From the NCBI GenBank assembly GCA_950022295.1, contig OX465596.1, positions 1,426,001-1,490,000 of the forward strand: a DNA stretch of 64,000 nt. Reading direction: 5' to 3'. Of the stretch, positions 30,723 to 43,079 are shown one piece after another. Position numbers and translations under genes: made by a program. The notes under the pieces were generated by a model that saw nothing but the letters and a program-made list of their open reading frames with translations, did no database searches and was not told the DNA's origin. Within the stretch, counting starts at the first letter, position 1. Every line of letters starts with the position of its first letter. Source of the stretch: Bromus sterilis. Lineage: Eukaryota; Streptophyta; Magnoliopsida; Poales; Poaceae.

Positions 30723-33677
30723 ACATCCCCAAGCTTAATTCCTGCTTGTCCTCGAGTAGGTAAATGATAACAACATAATTTCTGTGGTGACATGCTAGCA
30801 ACCATAAAAGAAATTTGAAAAGTAAAGCAAGCAAGGTTAGAGATTCAAATCAATTCATAACATGCAAGAGTCTATATTAGCATTGAAACAAGTAACAAAA
30901 GAACATTAGGTGCAAGAGCTCTCGTTGTCCGTGACTCGAATGTCTCCAAATGGTGTTTGCGTGCAAGAAAGGGGATAAGGAATACGAGAAAAAGTATTTT
31001 TTTTGTTGAGAACACAATCTACTAAAGTTTCACACTTGGTCCTCTTTGGAATCTTATCTTGACTCGTCCCCAGACCACTAGCCAGGTACAAGTCAATTTG
31101 ATCCACTCCTTTTCAATATTTTGAGCACTCATGCAATGGATGAGCGTAAGCACGAGAGTTGACACTTAGGATGGCAAAGAGAGAATATGGTGGAGGAGGA
31201 AGAGAAAAAGGATGAGAAAGGCTCACATCAATGAGGACAATCATAGGCAAGAGATGCCAAATGATAGATATGATGTGAGGAGTAGGGATTGCCATGCAAC
31301 GGATGCACATACGAGCTAGGAAGCTCTCCAATGGAAATAGTGGGGGTGCATCTAACTTGCTCCCTCATGAAGACCTAGAGCTCGCTTGAGGAGGCTCGTC
31401 CTTGGAATATGCAAGCCAAGTTCTATAGTGTGAAGGTCCTCACATAGCTATATGCATAAAGATCATCTCTATGGAGTACAAGGATATAAAGGGAGTACTA
31501 GTGTGGATCTCTCAAAAGGACAGTAGCGTTGCCCCTTTCTCTCTTTTTATTTCTTTTTCTCTTTTTCTATTTTTTTGTATTTTTTTGGTGGCCTCAATGG
31601 ATCTTTCTATTTAACTCTCATTTGTCCTCTTTGGGATCTTTTAATGTGTCCGCTTTGGGATCTTTTCCTCACTTAAGGGCAACACTCTATTTTACAAGAA
31701 GGTAAAGGGGATCTTTCACACTTTACAAGGTACTCAAAAGCATAAAGAAGATGTAACTAACATGATGTATGCAATGTATGTCGCTGCCAGTGTAGCAGGA
31801 ACATGTATGACATGAAGATCAAGTCATGAAGAGGTGGAAGTTGCATGGCAATGTAACTCGGAAAGGCTATGGAAATGCCTTGATAGGTAGGTATGGTGGC
31901 TGTTTTGAGGAAAGATATAAGGAGGCTTATGATGACAGAGCGTATCATGCCAAGGGTTTGGATGTACCGGCGAAGGTGGACACCAACTCTCGGAGTGAGA
32001 AGAAGGCAATGCACGGCACGTGAGAGGCTAGCAAAATATGGGAAGGTGGAAGTGTCAACTTTCAATACTTACATTAGTCCGAAGAACTCATGCACGTATT
32101 ATCGGTAACTCTCAATCTAATGAGGAGGTTCACAAAGAGACAAGTACCCCTAGGAGGAGTGTATGGGGGTTTGGTTATCCTTGCGCATCCTCGACTCATG
32201 GTACGTGAGTGTTCTCTGATATTCGACTCCTCAGAAGAGTAGTGATCCATCTAGTAGCTAGAGTTCTCAACTAGTTTTGTAGGTTTTGAAAATAAACACG
32301 GATTGACCAAAATACGACACCTATCACTAATAGGCTAGAGCTCTTGACACCAAAAGTTCAAACATTACTCACCACAATACCTCAAAACTATTGCAGGCTA
32401 CTACTAGAAATAAATAGCAACCGCAATCACCTACTTCTCAAAACAAGACACAACTCAGTGCAACAACCAACTCTCTCTAACAAGATAAACATGAAGACTA
32501 AAAAGAGTTCCAGCAACAAACTAAACAAAAGCCAAGGCTCTTGCTAAGGACAAACTAAGACTAAAACTAAACATGGCAGTAGCTATGGAAAGATAAAGAA
32601 CACACAACAGCAAAAAGATAAGCAGGAAAAATCCTATGATGTGTTCTAAATTTTGAAAGTGGAGCGTGTTTCTCTCCCATACAAAGTAAGAAAGGATCTA
32701 ACTTGTTATGAACAGCAAGAAAATCTAAATAAAACTAAAAATAAAACCTAAGAGCGAGACGCTCCAAGCATAGCACATAACACATGAAGTGATAAAAATA
32801 TAGTGAGACGAAGGACGAACCGATGATTGTTGATGGAGAAGGGGATGCACGGGGGCATCCCCAAGCTTAGACGCTTGATTCTCCTTGAATATTTATTGGG
32901 GATTCATGGGGGCATCCCCAAGCTTGAGCGCTTGACACTCCTGGATCTTCTTTCATCATCTTCCATCGCACACTTGAAAACTCCCTTCATACATAACTCA
33001 TCATAAGCTGATTAGAGAGGTTAGTACCCTTAATAAATAATTTTTCTCCCACTGGATATAAAGATATTCTTGAAGAGCTACTGTTTCTCAAGAGTTCCAA
33101 AAAGTTTTTGCAAAGAAAAATCAAGCTTAAGGTTTGCAAAAGTTAGGAGAGACAAAACGTGGCAGAATCTGTGAAAAACAGAACAACAGATAGTAAAGAA
33201 TTTTTTAGTTGCACTTCTGCAATTCAAATCAAAAAACTCAGAACATACGGAAGTTTCGTAATTGTATAGAGCATAATGTGTAAAAATTTCAGCTCAAAAG
33301 GATGAACTGGGATTTTTCTGGAATTTTTCTGGTCACGAGGACAGAATCTGTTTTCTGGACAGCATGTCACAACTTTTACTTCCCTTGCCGTAAGAGGCTA
33401 TAACTTGGCACAAAGCTGAAAAATAAAGATACAATGATGTTGCTACAGAAGTAACAATCATCAAGACACAACAAAAGAAAAAATAAAAACCTAAATTCGT
33501 TGCGGGCTGCCTCCCGAAAGCGCTTCTTTAAAGCCATTAATTAGGCATAATGCAAAAAGAAGAATCAAGTTTTATCAAGAGAAAGAGAATAACTAGACCA
33601 GGTAACGGACTCAAAAGGTAACTTGATTTTCTTTCTCGGGAAGTGTTCCATCCCATTTTTGAATGGGAATTGAAATT
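30723..33677. other. Long non-coding 3' region of Athila-like element 2
   Basis: About 3 kb with no credible ORF on either strand, collinear with 4122-6847 of element 1. The two dissimilar coding parts and the shared 3' region suggest pol was lost before these copies spread. It includes the hairpin pair at 32841-32920. Confidence 0.8.
32841..32920. repeat. Hairpin pair, element 2 copy
   Basis: GGGGATGC-ACGGGG-GCATCCCC at 32841-32862 is perfect. The second, at about 32898-32919, has one mismatch (GGGGATTC). It matches the pair in element 1 at 6123-6202. Confidence 0.7.
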
Positions 33678-35651
33678 TTATATTCCCCTCTTTAATGTCA
33701 ATAACCACACCAACGGTGCGAAGAAAAGGACGTCCCAAAATAATTGGACATAAAGATCACACTCTATATCCATAACAATAAAATCAACGGGAACATAGTG
33801 GTCATTGACAATGATAAGAATATCGTCGATCTTCCCCAAAGGTTTCTTTATGGAAGAATCAACACGACGAACACCAAAAGAACATGGCTCAAAAGGTTTC
33901 AAATCAAACATATCAAATATTCTTTTGGGCATAACGGAGGTACTAGCTCCAACATCACATAAAGCATAGCAAGAGAAGTTATTTAATTTAATTTTGATCA
34001 TAGGGTCCCAACCATCATCTAGCTTCCTAGGTATGGAGGCTTCTACTCTAAGCTTCTCCTCCCTAGCTTTGATGAGAGCATTTGTGATATGCTCCGTGAA
34101 GGCAAGATTAAACGTGCTAGTGTGGGGGTCTCTAGACATTTTGTGTAGCAAGATAATTACTTCTGAGAGGGTACAACTATCAAAATCAATATCACTACTA
34201 TCAAAGGTGGTAGTAGTGTCATCTAGGCTCACTTGTTTGAAACCTTCTATGTTCATAGGAGTTTCTTTATCTACGGTTGAGGTATTAGCATCACCATTAA
34301 TAGGTCCAACGGGACTAGGAGTGCATTGGGTGCTAATAGTTTGGGTGTCCTCAACAATTTGGATAGTGGCAACTGTGTGGTATGTAGGAAGGCTCTTAAT
34401 TCTATCCTCTTCCTCTTTTTCTCTAGCCCATCTTTCTTTGAGTTTAGCCATCATCCTAATGTTTTCATTGATTTGTAAATGGATAGCATTAATAGGAGTG
34501 GCCTTATTCTCCTCAAGGGGGGAGGTTCTAATTTTAAGCATCTCAATATCATGGGCTAAGCTTTCTACCTTCAAAGAGAGATTATCTATTTTAGCTAATT
34601 TCTCTTCTACATTTTTGTTGAAGGCTTTTTGGGTAGTGATAAAGTCTCTAAGCATGCTTTCTAATTCAGAAGAGGGGTTCCTGTTGCTAGGGTAGGTGTT
34701 GTTGTTCCCATAGTTGGATGGAAATGGTCTAGGATTGCTAGCAAAATTTCCCCTATAAGCATTGTTGTTGAAGTTGTTTCTAGCAATAAAGTTCACATCT
34801 ACTTGTTCTTGAGCAACCAAAGAATTTAAAGGAACATCATGAGGATCAATAGAGGGTTGCTTGGTAAGTAGAGACATAATTAAGTCAACTTTTTCATTGA
34901 GGGAGGTAATTTCCTCGACAGAATTTACCTTCTTACCTGTTGGAGCGCGTTCGGTGTGCCATTGGGAATAATTGTTCATCATTTCATCGAGAAGCTTCGT
35001 GGCAGCACCAAGTGTAGTTGACATAAAGGTTCCTCCCGCGGCCGAATATAACAGGTTCCGCGAGGTAAAGTTCAAGCCTGCATAAAAAGTCTGGATAACC
35101 ATCCACGTAGTCAAACCATGTGTAGGACATTTCTTAACAAGAGATTTCATACGTTCCCAAGCTTGGGCAACGTGTTCATTATCCAATTGCTTAAAATTCA
35201 TAATATTACTCCTCAATTGGATAATCTTAGCAGGAGGGTAGTACTTCCGTATAAAAGCATCTTTGCACTTATCCCAAGAATCTATGCTATTTCTAGGCAA
35301 AGATTGAAACCAGATTTTAGCATCTCCCCTTAAAGAGAAAGGAAAGAGCTTGAGCTTAACAACATCACCTTCTACTTCTTTATACTTTTGCATATCACAT
35401 AATTCAACAAAATTATTCAAGTGTAAAGCAGCATCATCTCCAGCACCAGAGAATTGATCTCTCATAACAAGGTTTAGCAAAGCAGGTTTAATTTCATAAG
35501 AGGTGGCTGAAGTGGCAGGTGTGGAAATGGGAGTGCAGATAAAGTCTTGGTTGTTGTGACTAGTGAAGTCACAGAACTTGGTGTTTTCAGTGGAACCCAT
35601 AGTAGCAGCAAGTGTGGCAGATTTTTTTGTAGTTTTTGATAAAAGACACAA
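33678..35651 (-). CDS. Gag-protease polyprotein of Athila-like element 2
   Basis: A 657-codon open frame; the likely start is MGSTENTK at about 35600, 17 codons in. The Retrotrans_gag domain (about residues 55-215) includes FPFSLRGDAKIWFQSLP and WDKCKDAFIRKYYPP. An Asn-rich linker follows (ARNNFNNNAYRGNF) and a helical stretch (SLKVESLAHDIEML). From about residue 545 comes a retropepsin-like domain: WDPMIKIKLNNFSCYALCDV then GASTSVMPK, with Asp-Val-Gly at the active site. The frame ends soon after VDFIVMDIECD with a tail unlike the family (LFWDVLFFAPLVW), pointing to a frameshift near the protease end. No CCHC knuckle is seen. It is intact enough to form particles; protease activity is doubtful. 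Confidence 0.85.
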   Translation of the reverse strand: MCLLSKTTKKSATLAATMGSTENTKFCDFTSHNNQDFICTPISTPATSATSYEIKPALLNLVMRDQFSGAGDDAALHLNNFVELCDMQKYKEVEGDVVKLKLFPFSLRGDAKIWFQSLPRNSIDSWDKCKDAFIRKYYPPAKIIQLRSNIMNFKQLDNEHVAQAWERMKSLVKKCPTHGLTTWMVIQTFYAGLNFTSRNLLYSAAGGTFMSTTLGAATKLLDEMMNNYSQWHTERAPTGKKVNSVEEITSLNEKVDLIMSLLTKQPSIDPHDVPLNSLVAQEQVDVNFIARNNFNNNAYRGNFASNPRPFPSNYGNNNTYPSNRNPSSELESMLRDFITTQKAFNKNVEEKLAKIDNLSLKVESLAHDIEMLKIRTSPLEENKATPINAIHLQINENIRMMAKLKERWAREKEEEDRIKSLPTYHTVATIQIVEDTQTISTQCTPSPVGPINGDANTSTVDKETPMNIEGFKQVSLDDTTTTFDSSDIDFDSCTLSEVIILLHKMSRDPHTSTFNLAFTEHITNALIKAREEKLRVEASIPRKLDDGWDPMIKIKLNNFSCYALCDVGASTSVMPKRIFDMFDLKPFEPCSFGVRRVDSSIKKPLGKIDDILIIVNDHYVPVDFIVMDIECDLYVQLFWDVLFFAPLVWLLTLKRGI

Positions 35652-35735
35652 AGATAAAAACTGAAAGATAAACTAACAAGACTAAAAAACAAAGGTAAAG
35701 GGTAGTGTGCAACTCCCCTATCTTAGCACTTGGAG

Positions 35736-35753
35736 TCCCCGGCAACGGCGCCA
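35736..35753 (-). promoter_or_regulatory. Primer-binding site, perfect tRNA-Asp complement
   Basis: TGGCGCCGTTGCCGGGGA on the minus strand, 18 nt complementary to the 3' end of plant tRNA-Asp including CCA, 11 bp inside the 5' LTR. This is the signature primer of Athila-type elements. Confidence 0.9.
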
Positions 35754-35764
35754 GAAAACTTGCT

Positions 35765-37383
35765 TGATGGGTTCTCGCCCTTCGTTGGTTTCCCCAAGTG
35801 TAAGGTTGAGATGTAGTGCAGCAGCAGTTTTCCCTCGGTGAAGATACCAAGGTTTGTCTCCAGCAGGACTCCAGAGATGATAAGTAGGTGTTAGCGGCGC
35901 AACTGACGCGGACCTGCACACAGACACAGATAACTTTGTTCCCAACGAAGTTCAGAGAGGTTATCAATCTCTCCGGTCTTGTTGTTTACAAAGGATAAAA
36001 CGCAAGGGATAATGATAGCAAATAAAAGCAGTAAAGTAAATGTAGCGTGGAAACAGTGATAGGATATGGACCGGGATACGTGATGTTCGCTAGTGATGTC
36101 TCTCTCCAAAAAGACGATAAAATTGCTATGCGAGGTAAACAAATTACAGAAAGGCAATTGACAGGATTATGAACGCACCGCGATGCTAAGTATGCTGCAA
36201 AAGAAAGGAAGAGGCTCAAAAGCACGGGCAGTACGCCAAAGTAAGTAGACCGAAATCCATCTGCATCTACTACTAATCATCCACCTTGAGATATCTATCC
36301 AGAACATCTCGCTGGTATTAAGTTGTGAGCCCCACCCAAAGTGTAAACCCAAAGCAACAGACAACTGCATTAAAAAGAACTCTGCGTAAAGTAAACAATC
36401 CTTGTAACCGCGGTTACAAGCACCGTTGTTTTCCCCCTTGTGGCAACAACACATACCCTAGACTCATGTTTCTGTCACTCAAGCGTGTCATCGGGGAGGC
36501 ATGAACCCACAATCTAGCACAACGCTCCCTCTTGGAGTCACTACCTACTACTTGGCCAAAGCAATAAACAGCAACGGAGAACATGCAAGAATTACTTAGG
36601 AACAAAAATATAAGAGATAAAAACCAAATATATTACTCTATCACAATCTGAACATAATCTCATAATCCATCAGATCCGATCAAACTCAACATAGCAATAG
36701 CAGAAATATTACAAAGGTGCCTCGATCATGTAGGGCAGCTCACGAGGTCTAAACAATGAAGATCAAAGAGGGGAGGAGAACATCACATAGCTACTGATCA
36801 TGGACCCATGGTCCAAGGAAAACTACTCACGAGACATCCAAGGAACATCCATGGTGGAGAGGAAACTCCCGGAGGTCAATCCTCCCTCCGGCAGGGTGTC
36901 GGGAAGAGGGCTTCTGGTGCTCCCGATCTTGGAAGTGCGGCAGCGGCGGAACAGAGGCGAGTTCGTGGAATAGGGTTCTTGTTCTGGAGTTTTCCCGTGA
37001 CGGGGAATATATAGGCGAAGGGGGGCAGCCAGAGGTGGACCAGGGGCCCCAGGCCCCCCCCTGGCGTGGCCCAGGGGTTGGCCGCGCCGGGTGGCCGCCT
37101 GGGCCACCCCTGGCTCCCCTCTGGCCCCACTAGGGCTCTTCGCGAAGCTTCCTGTACGCTGATTTTTCCTGTATTTTTTCCGGAATTTTTCTGGCACTTT
37201 TTATATGGGGGAAAACTGAAATAGAAAAACAGCAAAAAACAGGAACTGGCACTGGGGTGCACTGAGTTAATAGGTTAGTCCAAATATGATCAAAAGTGTA
37301 TGAAAGTGTATCTAGATCATAGCAATATCACACAAAACATGCATGGAGCAAGCAGAAATTATAGATACGTTTTGGACGTATCA
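35765..37383 (-). repeat. 5' LTR of Athila-like element 2
   Basis: The 1,619-bp partner, with a minus-strand TATA-like box (CCTATATATTCCCCG) near 37004-37016. The matching box in the 3' LTR reads CTATTTATCC, so the two LTRs differ in promoter core. Confidence 0.93.
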
Positions 37384-37479
37384 GTTCCCACTCTCGCTTC
37401 CGGTACCATCGACACTAACCTCGGTCTGTCCCCCTCTTTAGCCATCCCCATGGCATTTGCCGTTACATATCGACGACAG

Positions 37480-37497
37480 TTGGCGCCCACCGTGAGG
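37480..37497 (+). promoter_or_regulatory. Primer-binding site of the Tat element
   Basis: TGGCGCCCACCGTGAGGC starts two bases after the 5' LTR end. This TTGGCGCCCACCGTG block is the usual leader start of Tat-type elements in Triticeae. Confidence 0.75.
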
Positions 37498-37530
37498 CAG
37501 GCCGAGGCGTCGACTGGAGTTCTGATCCGG

Positions 37531-39482
37531 ATGGGACCATCATCTGCATCGCGCGTGCGCTTTGCCTCCGCCCTGGTGATGAGGAGCGGAGCGTGGGACT
37601 TTGTCATCGACAACGCCTCGCGGTTTGGGGCTGGAATGCCTTTACCACGCGGCGTCATCATTCCTTTCGGCGGACATCGCGTCTTCATCGTAGCACTCCC
37701 TGACGTGTTTCCCAGGGAGGTTCGGCTGTTTTCTCAGCTCACGGATCCGCTGCCAGGAGGGCCGGATGCCGTGGGAACAGAGGGCACGACTGCGCACATC
37801 CGTGCGGAGGTCATGATGGCAGGGGCGTCAAGTCGCCACAGTTCCACTTCAGCTTCCCGAGCCGCGAGGGCAGCGACTGCAGCAGCAGGCCCAAGCAACC
37901 CGCCGGATGTGCTCAGCACTCCCGTGGATCTTCATGCCGATCCAGCTGTGGCTCACGCCGAGCTGGAGAAGGTGCGTCAAGCTCTGAAGGAGCAATCAGA
38001 TTGGATCGACGCTGAAAAGCGCCTAATGGAGGCATCAGTTCGGGAGTACAACGCAGCGCATGGCATCTGGCAGCGTGTTATCCCACCCCCAGTCATTGAG
38101 AAGCTTCGGGTAGCAGGACGAGAGGTCGGCAGAGAGTTGGGAGGAGCCCAACAGCCTGTACCGTCCATCATTGTGGCACCACAGATTTCATACAGTTCTC
38201 CTGTGAAGAACATGAGAGTTGCCCAGCAGCTCGCCACCGAGCTGGAGCATCTGGAAGGAGAGGAGCTGCGGGAGAGGACGCGCCGAATGCGCGACCTCAT
38301 AACCACAGCGAACCAGCAGCAAAGGGCAGCCACCGAGCAGCAAGCGCCAGTAGCATCAAAGTCACTCCGGGCAACTGCGGGTGCGAATCAGCCGAATGCG
38401 CCGCAGCGGCAGCAAAGGCAAGCATCCTCACCGCATGGCAGTTTGCACCGCAGTCGGAAGAATCAAGGGGCTGCAGGAGGCAGTCAGAGGGATGAGCCAA
38501 CAGTCAACAGCAGGCGCAATGAGCAACTGGTGGCATCAGTCCGGCCGGCAATAAGCCAGCGGTTAGGTCCCCGAGCAATCGCATACAATGATGCAAGACA
38601 CCGAATCGAGCAGTTGCAGCAGGATAAGAAACCGGAAGATGATGCGCCGGCGGGTCCAGCATGTTTCGACCTGCGCATTCGGCAAGAGCAGTTCCCCAAG
38701 GGTTTCACATTGCCCAGGGACACCCCAAGTACAATGGATCAGTCAAGCCAGAAGATTGGTTGGTCGATTATATGACAGCCGTCGGTATCGCAGGAGGTGG
38801 TCGGCGCGTAGCAGTACGCTATGCTCCGCTCATGCTTCAAGGTTCAGCTCGGTCCTGGTTAAACAGCTTGCCCAGCAATAGTGTCAATTGTTGGAAGGAT
38901 TTTGAGAACGCATTTGTCCGCAACTTCATGGGTACTTATGAGCGCCCAGGTCTTCCTCAGCACCTGGCACTCTGCGTACAAGGAAAGGACGAGTCCGTTC
39001 GCGATTACCTTCAGCGGTGGACCAAGCTCAGGAACACTTGCGAGGGAGTTCATGAAATCCAAGCCGTCCAGTATTTCACTGACGGTTGCTTGGATGGGTC
39101 TTTGTTGAAGCACAAGCTCCTGCGCAAGGAGATAACATCTTTGGCCGATCTGATGAGGATAGCCAATTCATTCGCCACATCTGACTCTGCAATGCGCCCG
39201 ATCACGTTGAGTCCCAGTGGTTTCATCCAAGGGAAGTCATCCGGCCAGTAGTAGCAATCGGCAGAAGCAAATGGGCCAAACGGTCCCAATCGGCGTGAGA
39301 GGCGCGAGATCCAGAGGAACAACAACTTCAACAACAACAGCAACACCCCCAATTTCAACAACAACAACAACACTGGTTTCAACAAGAGGAAGGATGAGCA
39401 GCCGGATGCCCAGTATGGCAATCGGCAGGTAGCAACAGTACAACACCAAGAGGAACAAGGGGCTGCGGGAGGCAGTCAGAAG
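37531..39482 (+). pseudogene. Gag of the Tat element, frameshifted
   Basis: From ATG 37531 (MGPSSASR) the frame is open to 38775. The N-terminal half is Ala/Gln-rich and helical. At 38723-38726 a run of four C appears to have lost one C: homology leaves the first frame after FTLPRDTP and continues in the next as KYNGSVKPEDWLVDYMTAV. The core gag motifs LQGSARSWLNSLP and YLQRWTKLRNTC follow. Two TAG codons stand together at 39249-39254. A linker very rich in Asn (about 39325-39370) follows in the same frame as the protease. Confidence 0.85.
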
Positions 39483-40157
39483 ATGAAGCCTGCAGAGAGA
39501 CCGCCAGGTCAACCCAGGCCCCCATACACGTTTGAGGACATGATGAACCAGCCCTGCAAGATGCACAGTGGAGTAGGCAAGCCCGCATCGCACACCACTC
39601 GGCAGTGCATTTGGGTTGAGCGCTTGGCAAAGGGAGGAGCAGGAAATCCACCCCCACCGCCACCCCCACCCCCAGGCCCACCACCAGCAAATGCTCGGCA
39701 GCAGTTCCCACGTCATGATGCAGCATATATGATCTTCACCAGCGAGTCGGACGACAAGGGCAGTCGAAGAGCCCGTGAGCAGTTAGTCAATGCCACCATG
39801 CCAGCAATTTTGCAGAGGTTGAACTGGTCGGACAATGCCATAACATGGGGCCCAGAGGACCACCCGAGCGTAATGCCCAACTCGGGCAGTTATATGCTCG
39901 TGGTGGATGCGATCTTGGCGGCACCATTGTATTCATGCAAGTTCACCGGGACGCTTATTGATGGAGGCAGTGCCATCAACATTCTGTACAGAGACACAAT
40001 GATCAAGCTCGGCATCAGCGAGAGCGAGTTAGAGCCCAACAGAACTACGTTCCATGGGATAGTGCCCGGCCTATCATGTACCCCATTAGGCCGCATTCGG
40101 CTTGAGGTAGTATTCGGGTCGGAAGAGAATTTCCGCCGAGAGCCGATCTAGTTCGAG
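39483..40157 (+). pseudogene. Aspartic protease region of the Tat element
   Basis: In frame with gag. A poly-proline run encoded by CCACCC repeats (about 39650-39690) precedes the retropepsin-like domain. The active site is TLIDGGSAINILY at about 39950 (Asp-Gly-Gly). The frame is stopped by TAG at 40149-40151, where the family has Trp (REPI-W-FEVADLSSPYH). Confidence 0.8.
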
Positions 40158-43079
40158 GTGGCCGATCTGAGCAGCCCATACCATGTTCTGCTCGGGTCGC
40201 CTGCGATCACCAAGTTCATGTTCAACATCATGCAGCCTTACCTGAAGATGAAGCTCCCCCGGCCGAATGGTCCAATCACTGTGTGTGGTGACTACAGGAA
40301 GTCACTAGAGTGTTCGTCTGCTGGTTCCAAGATAGCTGATGCTCTGGTCATCGACGCAGAGTGGCGCCAGCTGGACAAGGTGGTAGCAGCAGTCCAAGCT
40401 CAGATGAAGGACCCCATGCCGAGCACGAAGGACAAGAGGCCGGATGATGAGACCATATTCCAAGCAGCGAAGGACAGCAAGAAGATTGCCCTAGACCCCT
40501 CTGACCCGAGCAAGTGCGTCATTGTTGGGGCCGGACTCAGCAGCAAATAGGAAGGCGAGCTCGTCGAGTTCCTCCGTGAGAACCGTGACATCTTCGCATG
40601 GACCCCACATGACATGCCTGGTGTACCGAGGGAACTTGCCAAGCACAAGCTTCATATCCGACCTGGATCCAAGCCGATCAAGCAGCCACTTCGGCGTTTT
40701 TCAGAAGAAAAGAGAGGAACAATCGGCGATGAGATAGCCAAGTTGCTCGCAGCAGGATTTATCAAGGAAGTGTTCTACCCAGACTGGTTAGCTAATCCAG
40801 TTCTGGCTCCGAAAAAGAATGGAACTTGGCGCATGTGTATAGATTACACTTGCCTGAATAAGGCCTGCCTCAAGGATCCTTTTGCGTTGCCCCGTATCGA
40901 TCAAGTGATTGATTCTACGGCTGGCTGTCAGCTCCTGTGCTTTCTGGATGCCACCGCAGGCTATCACCAGATTAAGCTTGATGTAAACGATCAGATTAAA
41001 ACAACTTTTATTACCCCTTTCGGGGCTTATTGCTACATCACCATGCCATTCGGCCTGAAAAACGGCGGCGTGACTTATCAGCGTACTATGCAGTGATGTG
41101 TTCGGCCTCAGTTAGGTCGAAACATCCATGTATATGTAGATGACCTCGTGGTCAAGTCGGTGCTAGGGTCAACCTTGTTGGATGACCTCAAGGAGACATT
41201 CGCAAATTTGCGGGCATACCAGATCAAGCTCAACCCAGATAAATGTGTGTTCGGCGTGCCAGCCGGCAAGTTGCTCGGTTTCCTAGTGTCCGAGAGAGGA
41301 ATAAAGTGCAACCCCGAGAAGATTGCGGCAATTGAGAGGATGGGCAAGCCCAGAAATCTCAAAGACGTGCAGAAGTTCACCGGATGCTTGGCATCGCTCA
41401 GTCGGTTTCTCAGTCGGCTGGGAGAGAAGGAAATTCCACTGTACCAACTAATGAAGAAAACAGACAAGTTCAGCTGGACACCGCAGGCGGACGAGGCATT
41501 CAAACAGCTCAAGCGTATGATGTCCACTGCTCCAGTGCTGGCAGCTCCGAAGGAAAAAGAGCCAATGATGTTGTACATTGCAGCAACCAATCGGGTGGTT
41601 AGTATTGTTATGGTGGTCGATCGTCCTGAAAAAGACAAGGCGCAACCGGTCCAGAGGCCATTGTACTATATCAGTGAAGTGCTCTCCACCTCCAAGCAGA
41701 GATATCCCCATTATCAGAAGATGTTCTATGGTGTGTACATGGCAGCAAAAAAGTTGAAGCCCTATTTCCAGGCGCATCCGATCACGGTGGTCAGTTCGGC
41801 TCCATTGGCGGAAATTATTGGCAGTCGGGACGCATCCGGTCAGGTGGAAAAATGGGTCATAGAAATCGCAACACATGGGATCAAGTATGAGCCTCGGACG
41901 ACAGTCAAGTCTCAGGTTCTGGCGGATTTTTTGGTAGATTGGGCAGAAACTCAGTATATACCCCCCTGTCCGGACTCTCAGTTCTGGCAAATGCACTTCG
42001 ATGGCTCCAAGATGATGACCGGACTAGGGGCTGGCGTTGTTCTCACTTCCCCAAAAGGTGACAAGCTTGAATATGTACTGCAGATTCACTTTGCAGCATC
42101 AAATAATGTGGCCGAATACGAAGCTTTGGTGCATGGTGTCCGATTGGCCAAGGAGATTGGCATTCGGCGAATTCTATGTTATGGTGATTCCGATCTGGTG
42201 GTGCAGCAATGCAGTGGCACTTGGGATGCAAAGGATGAAAATATGGCAAGGTACAGATTCCTTGTGCAGCAGTTGTCCGGATTCTTTGAGGGGTGTGAAT
42301 TCCATCACATTCCCAGAGCTGAAAATGAAGCAGCAGATGCATTGTCCAAGCTGGGGTCCACCAGAAAGGAAGTTCCTCCAGGAATATCACTAGAAAATGT
42401 CCACAAGCCATCCATCAAGCCTTCCCCAGAATCAGAGTCAATCTTTATTCCGGCCGACCTAAAGATGGCAGAACTTGAAGAAAAAAAGCAAAAAGCAAAG
42501 GAGCATTCGGAGGCACTAGGGGCTGCCGATTGCGAACCAGGGGCTGCTGTCGTCAGCTCGGGGACTAAGGAAGCCATGCCAGACACAATCGGCTCTTCCT
42601 CCTCCGAGCTGCCAGTAGCGGCAGACGCGCAACCAGAGCCAGAAGCAGTTACTGTAATGGTGATTATGGCAGCACCATCATGGGAAGAACCATTCAGAGA
42701 TTTCCTGGTAGATGCCAAACTCCCAGAAGATGAAGTAGAAGCTCGGCAAATCCAGCGCCGATCTGGAGCATACACGATCATCAACAACGAACTGGTGCAC
42801 CGAAGTGCGACAGGAGTTCTTCAGCGATGTGTGGAAGAGGACAAGGGGCTGGAGTTGCTCCGAGACATCCACCAAGGTGAATGCGGTCATCATGCATCAG
42901 CAATAGCAATAGTCGCCAAGGCTTTTCGCCATGGTTTTTATTGGCCGACTGCGAAAGAAGCGGCAAAAGTCTGGTCAAGCATTGCAATGGGTGTCAAAGA
43001 TTTAAAGCAAAAAGTCATTTACCAGCCTCAGCACTCAAGACAATTCCGATCACATGACCGTTTGCAGTTTGGGGTCTAG
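40158..43079 (+). pseudogene. Reverse transcriptase, RNase H and second RNase H of the Tat element
   Basis: The frame continues with stops at 40548-40550 (TAG) and 41094-41096 (TGA). RT motifs: LANPVLAPKKNGTWRMCIDY, FLDATAGYHQIKL, FITPFGAYCYITMPFGLKN, and the catalytic loop HVYVDDLVVKS at about 41128. The connection and first RNase H include RYPHYQKMFYGVYMAAKKL. A second, archaeal-type RNase H follows with HFDGSKMM, NNVAEYEALVHG and YGDSDLVVQQ, and ends at ENEAADALSKLG, so Asp-Glu-Asp-Asp are all present. The duplicated RNase H is diagnostic for the Tat/Ogre branch. The integrase zinc region starts at GECGHHASAIAIV. The frame is lost near 42965 by a missing base. Confidence 0.88.

Larger units (their letters stand above)
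29104..37383 (-). mobile_element. Complete Athila-like LTR retrotransposon 2 (gag-protease only)
   Basis: An 8,280-bp minus-strand element with two LTRs of exactly equal length (1,619 bp; 29104-30722 and 35765-37383) that look near-identical by eye, flanked by the perfect duplication GTTCC (29099-29103, 37384-37388) inside the Tat LTR. It has a perfect tRNA-Asp primer site, one long gag-protease ORF and a ~3-kb non-coding 3' region, but no RT, RNase H or integrase. This is a recent insertion by its intact ends and equal LTRs. It would need trans-acting pol from a relative. Confidence 0.93.

Noticed and set aside
35736..35753. Possible tRNA-Asp gene
   Set aside because: Only the 18-nt 3'-end match is present and no cloverleaf; it is a retrotransposon primer-binding site.
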